Source of the DNA: Cladorhizidae sp. MBARI D1340-BT2
Lineage: Eukaryota; Porifera; Demospongiae; Poecilosclerida; Cladorhizidae
Reading direction: 5' to 3'
Length of the DNA stretch: 64,000 nucleotides
Assembly (NCBI GenBank): GCA_028752905.1
Contig: JAQNBH010000005.1
Location: forward strand, 6,932,502 to 6,996,501
Numbering within the stretch: the first letter of the stretch is position 1; each line of letters opens with the position of its first letter. Shown here one piece after another: positions 37,701-49,700 of the stretch. The notes below the pieces were generated by a model, which was not told the origin of the DNA, made no database searches, and was given only the letters and a program-made list of their open reading frames with translations. Made by a program: the position numbers and the translations under genes.

Positions 37701-40700
37701 CAACTGATTAACACATCACACTAATTAATTAACACACAACAATGCACACATTAAAGAGCTACACTTTTCCCAACCTTAATGGGGACGTCCTCGGTAACAC
37801 CCCGCCCATATCGTTGAGGTGGTCGACAGTCACGGCTGGATCGGCGTGCTTTGGGAGGCAGGGCAGGTTGCACTGTGGGAAGTGATTCCGTGTTGGGTGA
37901 CACTGTGGGTGTTGTTCCAGATTCTTGCGGCCGTTCAAGAGGAATGGGCTCCCTGTCACTGGTGGTGTTCCAGAGGTACAGGCATGTAACCGAAGGTGGT
38001 TAAAATGGCATTGCGCTATCCGTCCATCGGTGAGTTGTACTAGAAAAGAGTATGACCCTACTCTGCTCCCTCAAACCAGGCAGGGCCTTCTTGCGAAAAG
38101 TCCCGGCAAAAAAACACTATCACCCACTGCCAACTCTTTCTTGCACATGCTCATCATGTGCTGCCTTCTATCTCTCTTGAGTGGCGGACTTTTGATGAGA
38201 CATCTGGATGGAGCAAATCCAGGTGACATTGAGGCCTTCTTCCTAACAGCAGCTCCGCAGGTTTGGTTGTGATAGTTGAGCAAGGGGTTAAGCAATACTG
38301 ACTGAAAAAGGAATTGATCCACCACCTTTGACTCCATGGTACACTTGAAGTCTCCTTCTTTGGAGTCTTTCCTTCAGAGTTTGCATGGTCCTCTCAGCCA
38401 ACCATTAGTGACATGGTGATAGGGTGACGAGGTGATGTGCTTGATGCCGTTCTTGTGCATGGACTTGTCCGTTGTCGGTCACCAATGGCTCAGGGAGGCC
38501 ATGCGTGGCAAACATGGATCTCAGCAGGTGAATAGTACACTGTGACGTGGCTGTCGACTAGCTTGACCTCCAGCCACTTTTGAATGGGCATCCACCACCA
38601 CTAGAAATATCTCCCCCATGAATGTTCCAGCATAGTCGGCCTGGATCCTGAACCATGGGTGTTCTGGCCAGTCCCAGGGGTGCAGTGGTACGGGTGGAGA
38701 TTTCTGATTCTGCTCACACTGTACACACTCTTTTTCCTTCCCTTCCAAGTCGATACTGTGCCCACACGTAACTGCAGGCCAAGGCCTTCATGCAGGATAT
38801 TCCTGGGTGGCCCAGGTGCCGCTCTTCGATCAGCTCCTTCCTGCCTACCATTTGATTCCCCCACACACACGGTCATCCTGGACGCTAAGTTCATCCTTCC
38901 TCTGTTGGTAAGGATGCAACTCCACCTTGTCCATATCTCTCCATCCTTGTATGACCAATTTACGGACTCGTGGCAGAATTGGGTCGTGACTCGTCCACCT
39001 CTTCACCTGTCCTGCCCCTACTGGAAAAGCCTGTAGAGTGTAGACGCTCCATTAACAACAACGTCTCAGAGGACATTGGAACTTCCTTTGGAATTCCTGG
39101 TAAGGGCAGCCTACTCAGCTCATCTGTGTTTGTGTGTTCCTTGCCTGCCGGACTTGTACATAATATTGTAGGTAATCACATGCACTGCGGAGGGCTCAGC
39201 GTTGCTTACAGGCTGAAGCCATGGCTCGTATTGCTTTTTCCACTCACTGGGCAAGTACTGTCAAGGTCGATGGTCTGAGAGGATTGTGAACTTCTTTCCC
39301 AGCAGGAACTGGTGGAATCGTTTCACCCCGAAGATGATGACTAGTCGCTCTCTGTCTAGCTGAGCATAATTTGCGTTCAGCTGGTGACAATGATCTTGAT
39401 GGGAACACAAACAGTTGCTCACTTCCATCTTTCATCTTATGTGACTGCTGCCCCCACTCCATGTGGCGATGCATCACACGCAAGGTGGACGTCTTGTCTG
39501 GGTCATAGTGAGCCAACACTCTGGACGAGGAAGCAGTCCCTTGGCTCCCTGCAAAAACCTTCCGTAGAGGCAATCCCGATCTCCAGCTGGTGCCTTTCAC
39601 GGCAGCCCGTAAATAGGTGTTAACTGGGTGGAGAGGTTTGGTAAAAACTTGGCATAGTAGTTGATAAACCCCACTTAATTTTAGCCGAGTGGTGTCCTTG
39701 GGTGCCAGTTCCTGCCCGATGGCTCGCACCTTGCCCTCTGTGGGTTGTAAACCATACTTGGTTAATCAGTGGCCTAAATACTCCTGGGGAGTAGGGAAGC
39801 ACCCTTGCTTTCTTCAGATGCACTCTATCAGTGGCCTAAATACTCCTGGGGAGTACTTGCTTTCTTCAGATGCACTCTACAAGTTAAATACTCCTGGGGA
39901 GTAGGGAAGCACCCTTGCTTTCTTCAGATGCACTCTATCAGTGACCTAAATACTCCTGGGGAGTAGGGAAGCACCCTTGCTTTCTTCAGATGCACTCTAT
40001 CAGTGGCCTAAATACTCCTGGGGAGTAGAGAAGCACCCCAGATGCACTCTATCAGTTAAATACTCCTGGGGAGTAGAGAAGCAAACTTGCTTTCTTCAGA
40101 TGCACTCCAGCAGCCTCCAATCACTTTTTATAGGTTCTCCAGATGTTCCATTTCTGTTTTTCCTGTGACAAGAATGTTGTCATGGTAGACAATGTTGCCA
40201 CTGAGGTAGATACATACACATGGCAGGGAGCCCTTGCAAGAGGTTTTCCAAGGCACGTGGAAAAATAGATAGAGCCTCTGCTACACTGAATAAAATAGAT
40301 GGAGCTGCTGCTACACTGAATAAAATAGATGGAGCTGCTGCTACAATGAATAAAATAGATGGAGCCTCTGCTACACTGAATAAAATAGATGGAGCTGCTG
40401 CTACACTGAATAAAATAGATGGAGCTGCTGCTACACTGAATAAAATAGATGGAGCTGCTGCTACACTGAATAAAATAGATGGAGCTGCTGCTACACTGAA
40501 TAAAATAGATGGAGCTGCTGCTACACTGAATAAAATAGATGAAGCTGCTGCTACACTTAATAAAATAGATGGAGCTGCTGCTACACTGAATAAAATAGAT
40601 GGAGCTGCTGCTACAATGAATAAAATAGATGGAGCTGCTGCTACACTGAATAAAATAGATGGAGCTGCTGCTTCACTGAATAAAATAGATGGAGCTGCTG

Positions 40701-43700
40701 CTACACTGAATAAAATAGATGAGGTGCTTCTACACTGAATAAAATAGATGGAGCTGCTGCTACAATGAATAAAATAGATGGAGCTGCTTCTACACTGAAT
40801 AAAATAGATGGAGCTGCTGCTGCACTGAATAAAATAGATGGAGCTGCTGCTACACTGAATAAAATAGATGGAGCTGCTGCTACACTGAATAAAATAGATG
40901 GAGCTGCTGCTTCACTGAATAAAATAGATGGAGCTGCTGCTACACTGAATAAAATAGATGGAGCTGCTGCTACACTGAATAAAATAGATGGAGCTGCTGC
41001 TACACTTAATAAAATAGATGGAGCTGCTGCTACACTGAATAAAATAGATGGAGCTACTGCTACACTGAATAAAATAGATGGAGCTGCTGCTACACTGAAT
41101 AAAATAGATGAAGCTGCTGCTACACTGAATAAAGTAGATGGAGCTGCTGCTACACTGAATAAAATAGATGGAGCTGCTGCTACACTGAATAAAATAGATG
41201 GAGCTGCTGCTACACTGAATAAAATAGATGGAGCTGCTGCTACACTGAATAAAATAGATGGAGCTGCTGCTGCACTGAATAAAATAGATGAAGCTGCTGC
41301 TACAATGAATAAAATAGATGGAGCTGCTGCTACACTGAATAAAATAGATGGAGCTGCTGCTACAATGAATAAAACAGATGGAGCTGCTGCTGCACTGAAT
41401 AAAATAGATGAAGCTGCTGCTACAATGAATAAAATAGATGGAGCTGCTGCTACACTGAATAAAATAGATGGAGCTGCTGCTACACTGAATAAAATAGATG
41501 GAGCTGCTGCTACACTGAATAAAATAGATGGAGCTGCTGCTGCACTGAATAAAATAGATGAAGCTGCTGCTACACTGAATAAAATAGATGGAGCTGCTGC
41601 TACACTGAATAAAATAGATGGAGCTGCTGCCACACAGAATAAAATAGATGAAGCTGCTGCTACACTGAATAAAATAGATGGAGCTGCTGCTACAATGAAT
41701 AAAATAGATGGAGCTGCTGCTACAATGAATAAAATAGATGGAGCTACTGCTACACTGAATAAAATAGATGGAGCTGCTGCTACACAGAATAAAATAGATG
41801 GAGCTGCTGCTGCACTGAATAAAATAGATGGAGCTGCTGCTACACTTAATAAAATAGATGGAGCTGCTGCTACACTGAATAAAATAGATGAGCTGCTGCT
41901 ACACTGAATAAAATAGATGGAGCTGCTGCTACACTGAATAAAATAGATGGAGCTGCTGCTACACTGAATAAAATAGATGAAGCTGCTGCTACACTGAATG
42001 GCAACTTGTGAAATAAACCCTTGTGGGAATTCAGGTTTTTTTACTCATCCTCCAGCTCCATTTGTTGTTGGGCATGGGCCAGATCTAGCTTCGAAAAGCC
42101 TGCTCCCTGCTAGGGATGCAAACAGGTCTTCAATCCTGGGAAGTGTAGGTGTCTAGTTTTAGCATCTCCATTCACCCGTGACCTTGTAGTTACCGCAGAT
42201 TCCCACAGCACCATCCTTCTTGTAAACTGGAACTATTGGTGATGCCCATTCCGAAAACTGCACTGGTTCAATGACACCATCCTTTTGCAACCTTTCTAGG
42301 TCAATCTCGACCTTTTCCCGCATTGGGTGTGGCACTGGTGTTGGACAGTGGGATTTTGGCTGTGCATGGTCGGTCTTAGCATTTACGCCCAGCAAGGGTG
42401 TCCATTTTGTCTCGGAAAATGGTCTCATGCAGCACTTGAAGGGAAACACAATTGCCGTCACGGGTGAAATGCAACTCATTCCAGCCCAGCTCGATTGTCA
42501 TCAACCAATCTTGGCTCATTAGGCTCGGCCCATCTCCTGCCACTACCACCAACTGTTGATGACTAATGATATCCAGTTCTTCCCCTGTCTAGGTTCTCAG
42601 CTGCAATTTTGATGGTTGAACTGGAGGGGCACCTTTCCTTGGCCCCAGTTCCTTGTAGGTTGCTTCGCTGATGGTTGAACTGGAGGGCCACCTTTCCTTG
42701 GCCCCAGTTCCTTGTAGGTTGCTTCGCTGATTAGTGAGAGAGAGGCTCCAGTGTCCATCTCCATTTTCGAGTCTTTCCCATGGAGCTTTAGAGTTGTCTT
42801 AATTGGTTTGACTTTGTTGCCTGGCAGATTAAATAGAGAGAAGCTTCTTCATCCTCAGTGTCTTCATCTACTGCAGCCTCTTCAGTTAGCTGGTGTGTCC
42901 TCCGCGATGAAGTTGGTTGGTCGACCTTGTTTTATCATGTTTAGCTTTACTCATCCAGGCACAGGCCAAGTGGCTTACTCATACAGACACAGGCCAAGTG
43001 GCTTACTCATACAGACACAAGCCAAGTGGCTTACTCATACAGGCACAGGCCAAGTGGCTTACTCATCCAGGCACAGGCCAAGTGGCTTACTCATACAGAC
43101 ACAGGCCAAGTGGCTTACTCATACAGACACAAGCCAAGTGGCTTACTCATACAGACATAAGCCAAGTGGCTTACTCATACAGGCACAGACCAAGTGGCTT
43201 ACTCATACAGGCACGGGCCAAGTGGCTTACTCATACAGACACAAGCCAAGTGGCTTACTCATACAGACACAAGCCAAGTGGCTTACTCATACAGGCATGG
43301 GCCAAGTGGCTTACTCATACAGACACAGGCCAAGTGGCTTAGCATGGGCCAAGTGGCTTACTCATACAGGCACGGGCCAAGTGGCTTACTCATCCAGACA
43401 CAAGCCAAGTGGCTTACTCATCCAGACACAAGCCAAGTGGCTTACTCATCCAGACACAAGTCAAGTGGCTTACTCATACAGGCACGGGCCAAGTGGCTTA
43501 CTCATACAGGCACGGGCCAAGTGGCCCTATACTGACACTCAAGCATTCTTGTAGTCCCACTCTGCTTGTGGGTGGTCACCTCCACAGTGGTAGGATGCTG
43601 ACTGTTTGGTTCCTGGTGTGATGGATCTCCATGCTTCAGATGCCATGTATTGCCGCTGTGTACCTAGCTAGGTCAATCACATCCTTCTCGGCGGTTTCCA

Positions 43701-46700
43701 TGGTTTGTGAAATGCTCGTTGCTTTATGGAATGTCATGGTGTGCCCTTCCAGCAACCGACACTGCATACGATAGTCTTGAATGCCACACACAAGCCTGTC
43801 TTCTCGCAGCACATTATCTGTCCCCAAATTCAGTGTTCAGTGAGGTGCCTCAATTCTGCTAGATAAGTTGCGACTGTCTCCCCATGCTTACGAATTTGGG
43901 TGTTGAATGGATATCTTTGCACGATTACTGATGGCTTTGGGTTGTGATGCTTTACCTGTTCCACTAGCTCTCCGAAAGATTTTGATGGGAGCCTTGCCTT
44001 GCAGAGGCTACTAAGTCCTTGATGAGCTGATATATAGATGGTCCACACACACTAAGCTTCTCAGCAGCTGGTGTTATGCTCCAAGCGTTCAGTGTAGGAG
44101 GAGACCCAGGTGCTACCAAACTCTCTAATCCTCGTCGCCATTATAATAACCTCGACCTTTAAGTTTTAGTGCCTAATGAAACCATTCGTGAATAGAGTAG
44201 GGCTTCCTCTAGCCACTGGTGCTAATTTCAACTCTCTAGCACTTGGCAATCTGGAGGTATTTATGTGGGAAAGATCAGGCGCTCAGGTTTTGAGGTACCC
44301 CCACTTTAGATCCAGTAACTTGGCGTCACCCTTTTAGACACTTCCCATGCTCACCACAAGACCAACAACTGATTAACACATGACACTAATTAATTAACAT
44401 GCAACAATGCACACATCAAAGAGTTAAGTTGCTACACCCTCCTAGATCAACATAGCTGTAACCACTCCCTCCCTTGCTCACCCTAGTTGTAACCACTCCC
44501 CTCCTTAAGGATAAGATGGTGGTGTGTAAGGAGATGAGATTGTCACTGTAGTTGTAACCACTCCCCCTCCTTGCTCACCATAGCTGTAACCACTCCCTCT
44601 CCTTGTTTGTCACAGCCATTTCCCTCCCTGTTCACCATAGTTGAAACCATTCTCCTCCTTGCATACCTTAGCTGTACACCTCTCCCTTCTCACTTACCAT
44701 GGCCATATACACTCTGCTACACCTCTTTCTTTAATGCCTTGTCTCCCCCCACCTCAGAATAGGGACAAGACGATGGTAGTGACCTACCTTAGCTGTACAC
44801 CTCTCCCTTCTCACTTACCATAGCCATATACACTCTGCTACACCTCTTTCTTTTAATGCCTTGTCTCCCCCCACCTCAGAATAGGGACAAGACGATGGTA
44901 GTGACCTATCGGTGTCCATGTAATACTGCAGTACAAGTCTACAACTACCAACACAAGACTGTTCGAATGGTGTTTGGCCCAGACCTGGTTGTCTTAGACC
45001 CACATGAGAACTTCAACGTCCTCTTCCTCAGCGGTGAGGGCCACAACAAGATACATTGGGTTTGGGGGGGGGGGACAGAAAAGGTTGATGCAGAGAGTGA
45101 GTGAACTGGAGGGATGGGAGGGAGGTTGATGGTTGCAAGAGGTCATATATGAGGAGAGGTCCAGGGTCCAAGTCGGTGTTTGTGAGGACAGAGGATACCA
45201 GTGTTTCTACGTACTGCAAATTGTGGTGTAGCACTAGATGAAGGGGGTCTCTTTAGAGGCATTGTCGTAGACATACAAACAAAAGAATATCAGAAAAACT
45301 GAAAGGAAAGGGAAAAAAGAGGGGGAAACGTTTCCAAGGACAACAGCATTCATGTAATAAAGATGGGCATCATAAAGACTAAAAAATAGCTACAGGAATG
45401 AATCCACACAGTGTTGTTGTTTTCATGGGGACTTGAAATGCAGTGGGAATCTAATGTACGTGTAGGTAAGCATTGTTTGCACGCTTGATGGCTGAGCGCT
45501 TCCTTTCCAGTGAGACAGAGGCTGAGCTATTTGAAGGAGAACCCCTCAAACTCCCCATGGCTCTGAGGAGAAGGCACATCGACATAACTGTTAGTATATA
45601 AATGGCCTTGAGTGGTATTAGATTTACCTTGGCCACTCAGAGACAGCAAACTTCCTTGCACCATAGATATGTTTGTGTGGCTCTTGACTGCTAGCAATAC
45701 CTGCTATGCAAGGGGAGTATTCATACACCTGCTGTCAGAGTTGAAGCTATGTTACAGCCTAATATAATTGGAGCAATTAGAGAAATGGAGTCCAGTGAAG
45801 GTAAGGTTACGTCAGCTTTATTCTGCATTCTGATGCATTAGGTTCTTGATCATTCTGGTCCATTTGCATGTTAAGGATGAGGTACTGCAAGTGGTGAGGG
45901 TGCCAGTTGTAAGTCAGGCCTGCGCCTGTCCCAAGACTAGAGGTGCCAGTTGTAAGTCAGGTGCCTGTCCCAAGACTAGAGGTGCCAGTTGTAAGTCAGG
46001 TGTCTATCCCAAGACTAGAAGTGTCATTTGTAAGTCAAATGCCTGCACCTAGGCCATAGGTGTAAGTTGTAAGCCAGATGCAAGAGACTATAGGTGCCAG
46101 TCATAAGCCAGATGCCTGCCCCAAGACTATATGTGCCAGTTGTAAACCTGATGCCTGCACCTAGGCCATAAGTGAAGTTGTAAACCTGATGCCTGCACCT
46201 AGGCCATAGGTGAAGTTGTTAAGTGAAGTTGTAAACCTGATGCCTGCACCTAGGCCATAGGTGTAAGTTGTAAGCCAGATGCCTACCCTAAGACTATAGG
46301 TGCCAGTCATAAGCCAGATGCCTGCACCTAGACTAGAGGTGCAAGTGTTCCAGTACTTATAAAAATGGAAAAATACAGTGTCGTTGCATGAAATCCTGGA
46401 GTGAACTGTTCAGAGCCTGTGCAAAGTATCATATAAATTTGTTTTCATTGAGAATTCTGTGAGAAAACAAACAAACAGTGACAAGATAAAACAATAACAA
46501 CAACAACAAAAGAGGAGCTCATCCGGTCCATGTGGCACAGAAAGCTATTCCTCCAGACTTGTCAGACAACCCACTGAAAGCGCTTCTTTCATGGTGCACA
46601 GTTTGGCCAATGTCAGACAACCGGTGATAGTGCACTGCAAGAACTACTTTTGAAGAACACGAGCACAGTGTCTCTCAGGATTTTTCTGGACGAAAGAATA

Positions 46701-49700
46701 GTGGCACTTGTATGCGCACGGCAGGAGGCCCCACGGTGATGTTTTGCTTGTGTTGTTGGACTTTTTTTAATTCGCATCTCTGTCAATGAAAACACTATTG
46801 GAGTAACACGGATAGGAGCTAGACCTGCTAGGCCTGATGGCCAGAGCTACACCTGCTAGCAAGCCTGATAGCTGGAGATACAGACCTGCTAGAGCAAGCC
46901 TGATAGCCAGAGATACAGGCCTGCTAGAGCAAGCCTGATAGCTGGAGCCTGCTAGAGCAAGCCTGATAGCTGGAGATACAGACCTGCTAGAGAAAGCCTG
47001 ATAGCTGGAGCCTGCTAGAGCAAGCCTGATAGCTGGAGATACAGACCTGCTAGAGAAAGCCTGATAGCTAGAGATACTGACCTGCTAGAGCAAGCCTGAT
47101 AGCCAGAGATACAGACCTGCTAGAGCAAGCCTGAGAGCTGGAGATACAGACCTGCTAGAGCAAGCCTGATAGCCAGAGATACAGGCCTGCTAGAGCAAGC
47201 CTGATAGCTGGAGCCTGCTAGAGCAAGCCTGATAGCCAGAGATACAGACCTGCTAGAGCAAGCCTGATAGCTAGAGATACAGGCCTGCTAGAGCAAGCCT
47301 GATAGCTGGAGATACAGACCTGCTAGAGCAAGCCTGATAGCTGGAGATACAGACCTGCTGGAGCAAGCCTGATAGCCAGAGATACAGACCTGCTGGAGCA
47401 AGCCTGATAGCCAGAGATTAGCAGAGATACAGACCTGCTAGAGCAAGTCTGATAGAGATACAGACCTGCTGGAGCAAGCCTGATAGCTAGAGATACAGAC
47501 TGCTAGAGCAAGCCTGATAGCTGGAGATACAGACCAAGCCTGATAGCCAGAGATACAGACCTGCTAGAGCAAGTCTGATAGAGATACAGACCTGCTGGAG
47601 CAAGCCTGATAGCCAGAGATACAGACCAAGCCTGATAGTTAGAGATACAGACCTGCTAGAGCAAGACTGATAGCCAGAGATACAGACCTGCTAGAGCAAG
47701 TCTGATAGCTGGAGATACACACCTGCTGGAGCAAGCCTGATAGCCAGAGATACAGACCTGCTGGAGCAAGCCTGATAGCCAGAGATACAGACCTGCTGGA
47801 GCAAGCCTGATAGCCAGAGATTAGCAGAGATACTGACCTGCTAGAGCAAGCCTGATAGCCAGAGATACAGACCTGCTAGAGCAAGCCTGATAGCTAGAGA
47901 TACAGACCTCCTAGAGCAAGCCTGATAGCTAGAGATACAGACCTGCTAGAGCAAGTCTGATAGAGATACAGACCTGCTGGAGCAAGCCTGATAGCCAGAG
48001 ATTAGCAGAGATACTGACCTGCTGGAGCAAGCCTGATAGCCAGAGATACAGACCTGCTGGAGCAAGCCTGATAGCCAGAGATACAGACCTGCTAGAGCAA
48101 GCCTGATAGCCAGAGATACAGGCCTGCTAGAGCAAGCCTGATAGCCAGAGATACAGACCTGCTAGAGCAAGCCTGATAGCTGGAGATACAGACCTACTAG
48201 AGTAAGCCTAATAGCTAGAGATACAGACCTGCTGGAGCAAGCCTGATAGCTGGAGATACTGACCTGCTAGAGCAAGCCTGATAGCCAGAGATACTGACCT
48301 GCTAGAGCAAGCCTGATAGCTAGAGATACAGACCTGCTAGAGCAAGCCTGATAGCCAGAGATACAGACCTGCTAGAGCAAGCCTGATAGCTAGAGATACA
48401 GACCTGCTAGAGTAAGCCTGATAGCTGGAGATACAGGCCTGCTAGAGCAAGCCTGATAGCTGGAGATACAGGCCTGCTAGAGCAAGCCTGATAGCTGGAG
48501 ATACAGACCTCCTAGAGCAAGCCTGATGGCTGGAGATACAGGCCTGCTAGAGCAAGCCTGATAGCAGCATTAGCCAGTTAAGGCTGTTTCACTACATCGT
48601 ATCGTATTGTCATATTGTGCACTGTACACAATATAACATTATAACGATACTGATGCGATCTCGAACTTCAACCTCAATTCCACCATCAATGGACAGCAGT
48701 GACTGCAGATCCAGCTGGAGTACACATTACGGAGGTTGTGGGTGGGAAGCTATTGCTATAGCTGTGTAAAACATACAGCCACACCAGCTAGCAAGCTATC
48801 GTACTAAATAAGTTACACCACTGAAAACTAGCTAACTGGCTGTATATATTGCTACAAGCTACCAAATTATTAACTACAAGTGCTATAGTCGGATCTGGTT
48901 GCAAAGCCACTAACTGCCTCTACCAGCTAGGTAGTGACACTTTCAATCTCTACCTGTTGACAGGCACTGTCCTTCACCTTGTATGCTTTAGCAGATGTAA
49001 GAGGAGGTCTTCAGGACTCCAATGAGCTTGTTCACATCCACAGGTGCCAATGTGTTTACTAAGTAAACAGTCGATGCTGCAGTTCATTTATCATGTGCTA
49101 AATTCTAGCATTTTGATTGGTTCGACGCTCAACGCTGGAATGGACCTAGATCCTATTAGTTTAATATCGTCATATCGTTGCTGGTTCATAATATGACAAT
49201 ATGATACGATGGGTGGGCATCATATTGAGAACCAGCCGTTATATATGGAATAAAGCTTCCATTTTAATAAATTTTTAAAAAAGAGTCGGGTCTATAGCCA
49301 ACTAGAGCCAGTGTTAGGGTTATGGACTAGAACATTGCTAATGACTAAATCCTGTTTAACTAGCTAGACAGTCTGCCGATGTTCACATCGAGTTAAGAAA
49401 GTAGCAGTATTGAGTGCATATTCCCAGGTTGTCTGTGAAACCTCGCCAGGGCCCAGAATGATCCGTATGCAGCATGAACGTGCGGAGAGCCGCTACTTTC
49501 TCTGCATATGCTTTAGACCCTTTACCTGATAAATTGTACAGCAGATCTTTATAAGCTGCTCTTCCACGGAACGAGAGGTTTTGTTTTTCTTTCCTTTCTT
49601 TTTGTACACGAGGAAAGCCCACGAGGCAAATGTAATCAAGTGGGCATGTTTCCACACCTGTAGTATTCGAGTTCCAAGGACAGGGCTGGTGGCAACACTG

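Larger units (their letters stand above)
39600..42560 (-). pseudogene. Gypsy reverse transcriptase remnant, split by minisatellites
   Basis: N-terminal part at 42479-42159: [20 protein letters not shown] and [15 protein letters not shown], the RT entry motifs. Then at about 42160-42005 [11 protein letters not shown] and a shifted LDLAHAYQQ-like segment (first catalytic Asp), ending GLFHKLPF. After a 1.7-kb minisatellite the protein resumes with [20 protein letters not shown], and then in another frame the catalytic box reads YHDN (40176-40187) where Y-x-D-D is expected. Loss of the second Asp plus multiple frameshifts make it dead. Confidence 0.88.
37593..44436 (-). mobile_element. Ty3/gypsy LTR retrotransposon, decayed
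   Basis: Read on the minus strand the order is LTR, primer-binding site, gag, protease, RT, RNase H, integrase, polypurine tract, LTR, which is the Ty3/gypsy order. All reading frames are broken by stops and frameshifts, and the second aspartate of the RT catalytic box is lost, so it is inactive. Three minisatellites (about 2.6 kb in total) have grown inside its coding region. It sits in MVP intron 13, opposite to the gene, inside an older CACCATAGCTGTAACC-type array present on both flanks. The LTRs are well diverged, and no clear target-site duplication is seen, so it is old. Confidence 0.9.
35537..44879. other. MVP intron 13, 9.3 kb
   Basis: Made almost entirely of a 57-bp minisatellite, a gypsy retrotransposon and a tail of degenerate array. 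Listed separately below. Confidence 0.85.

Noticed and set aside
40220..41907. Plus-strand frames of 172 and 380 codons reading [10 protein letters not shown] repeats
   Set aside because: Antisense of the RT-derived minisatellite; the meaningful reading is on the minus strand and is itself dead.
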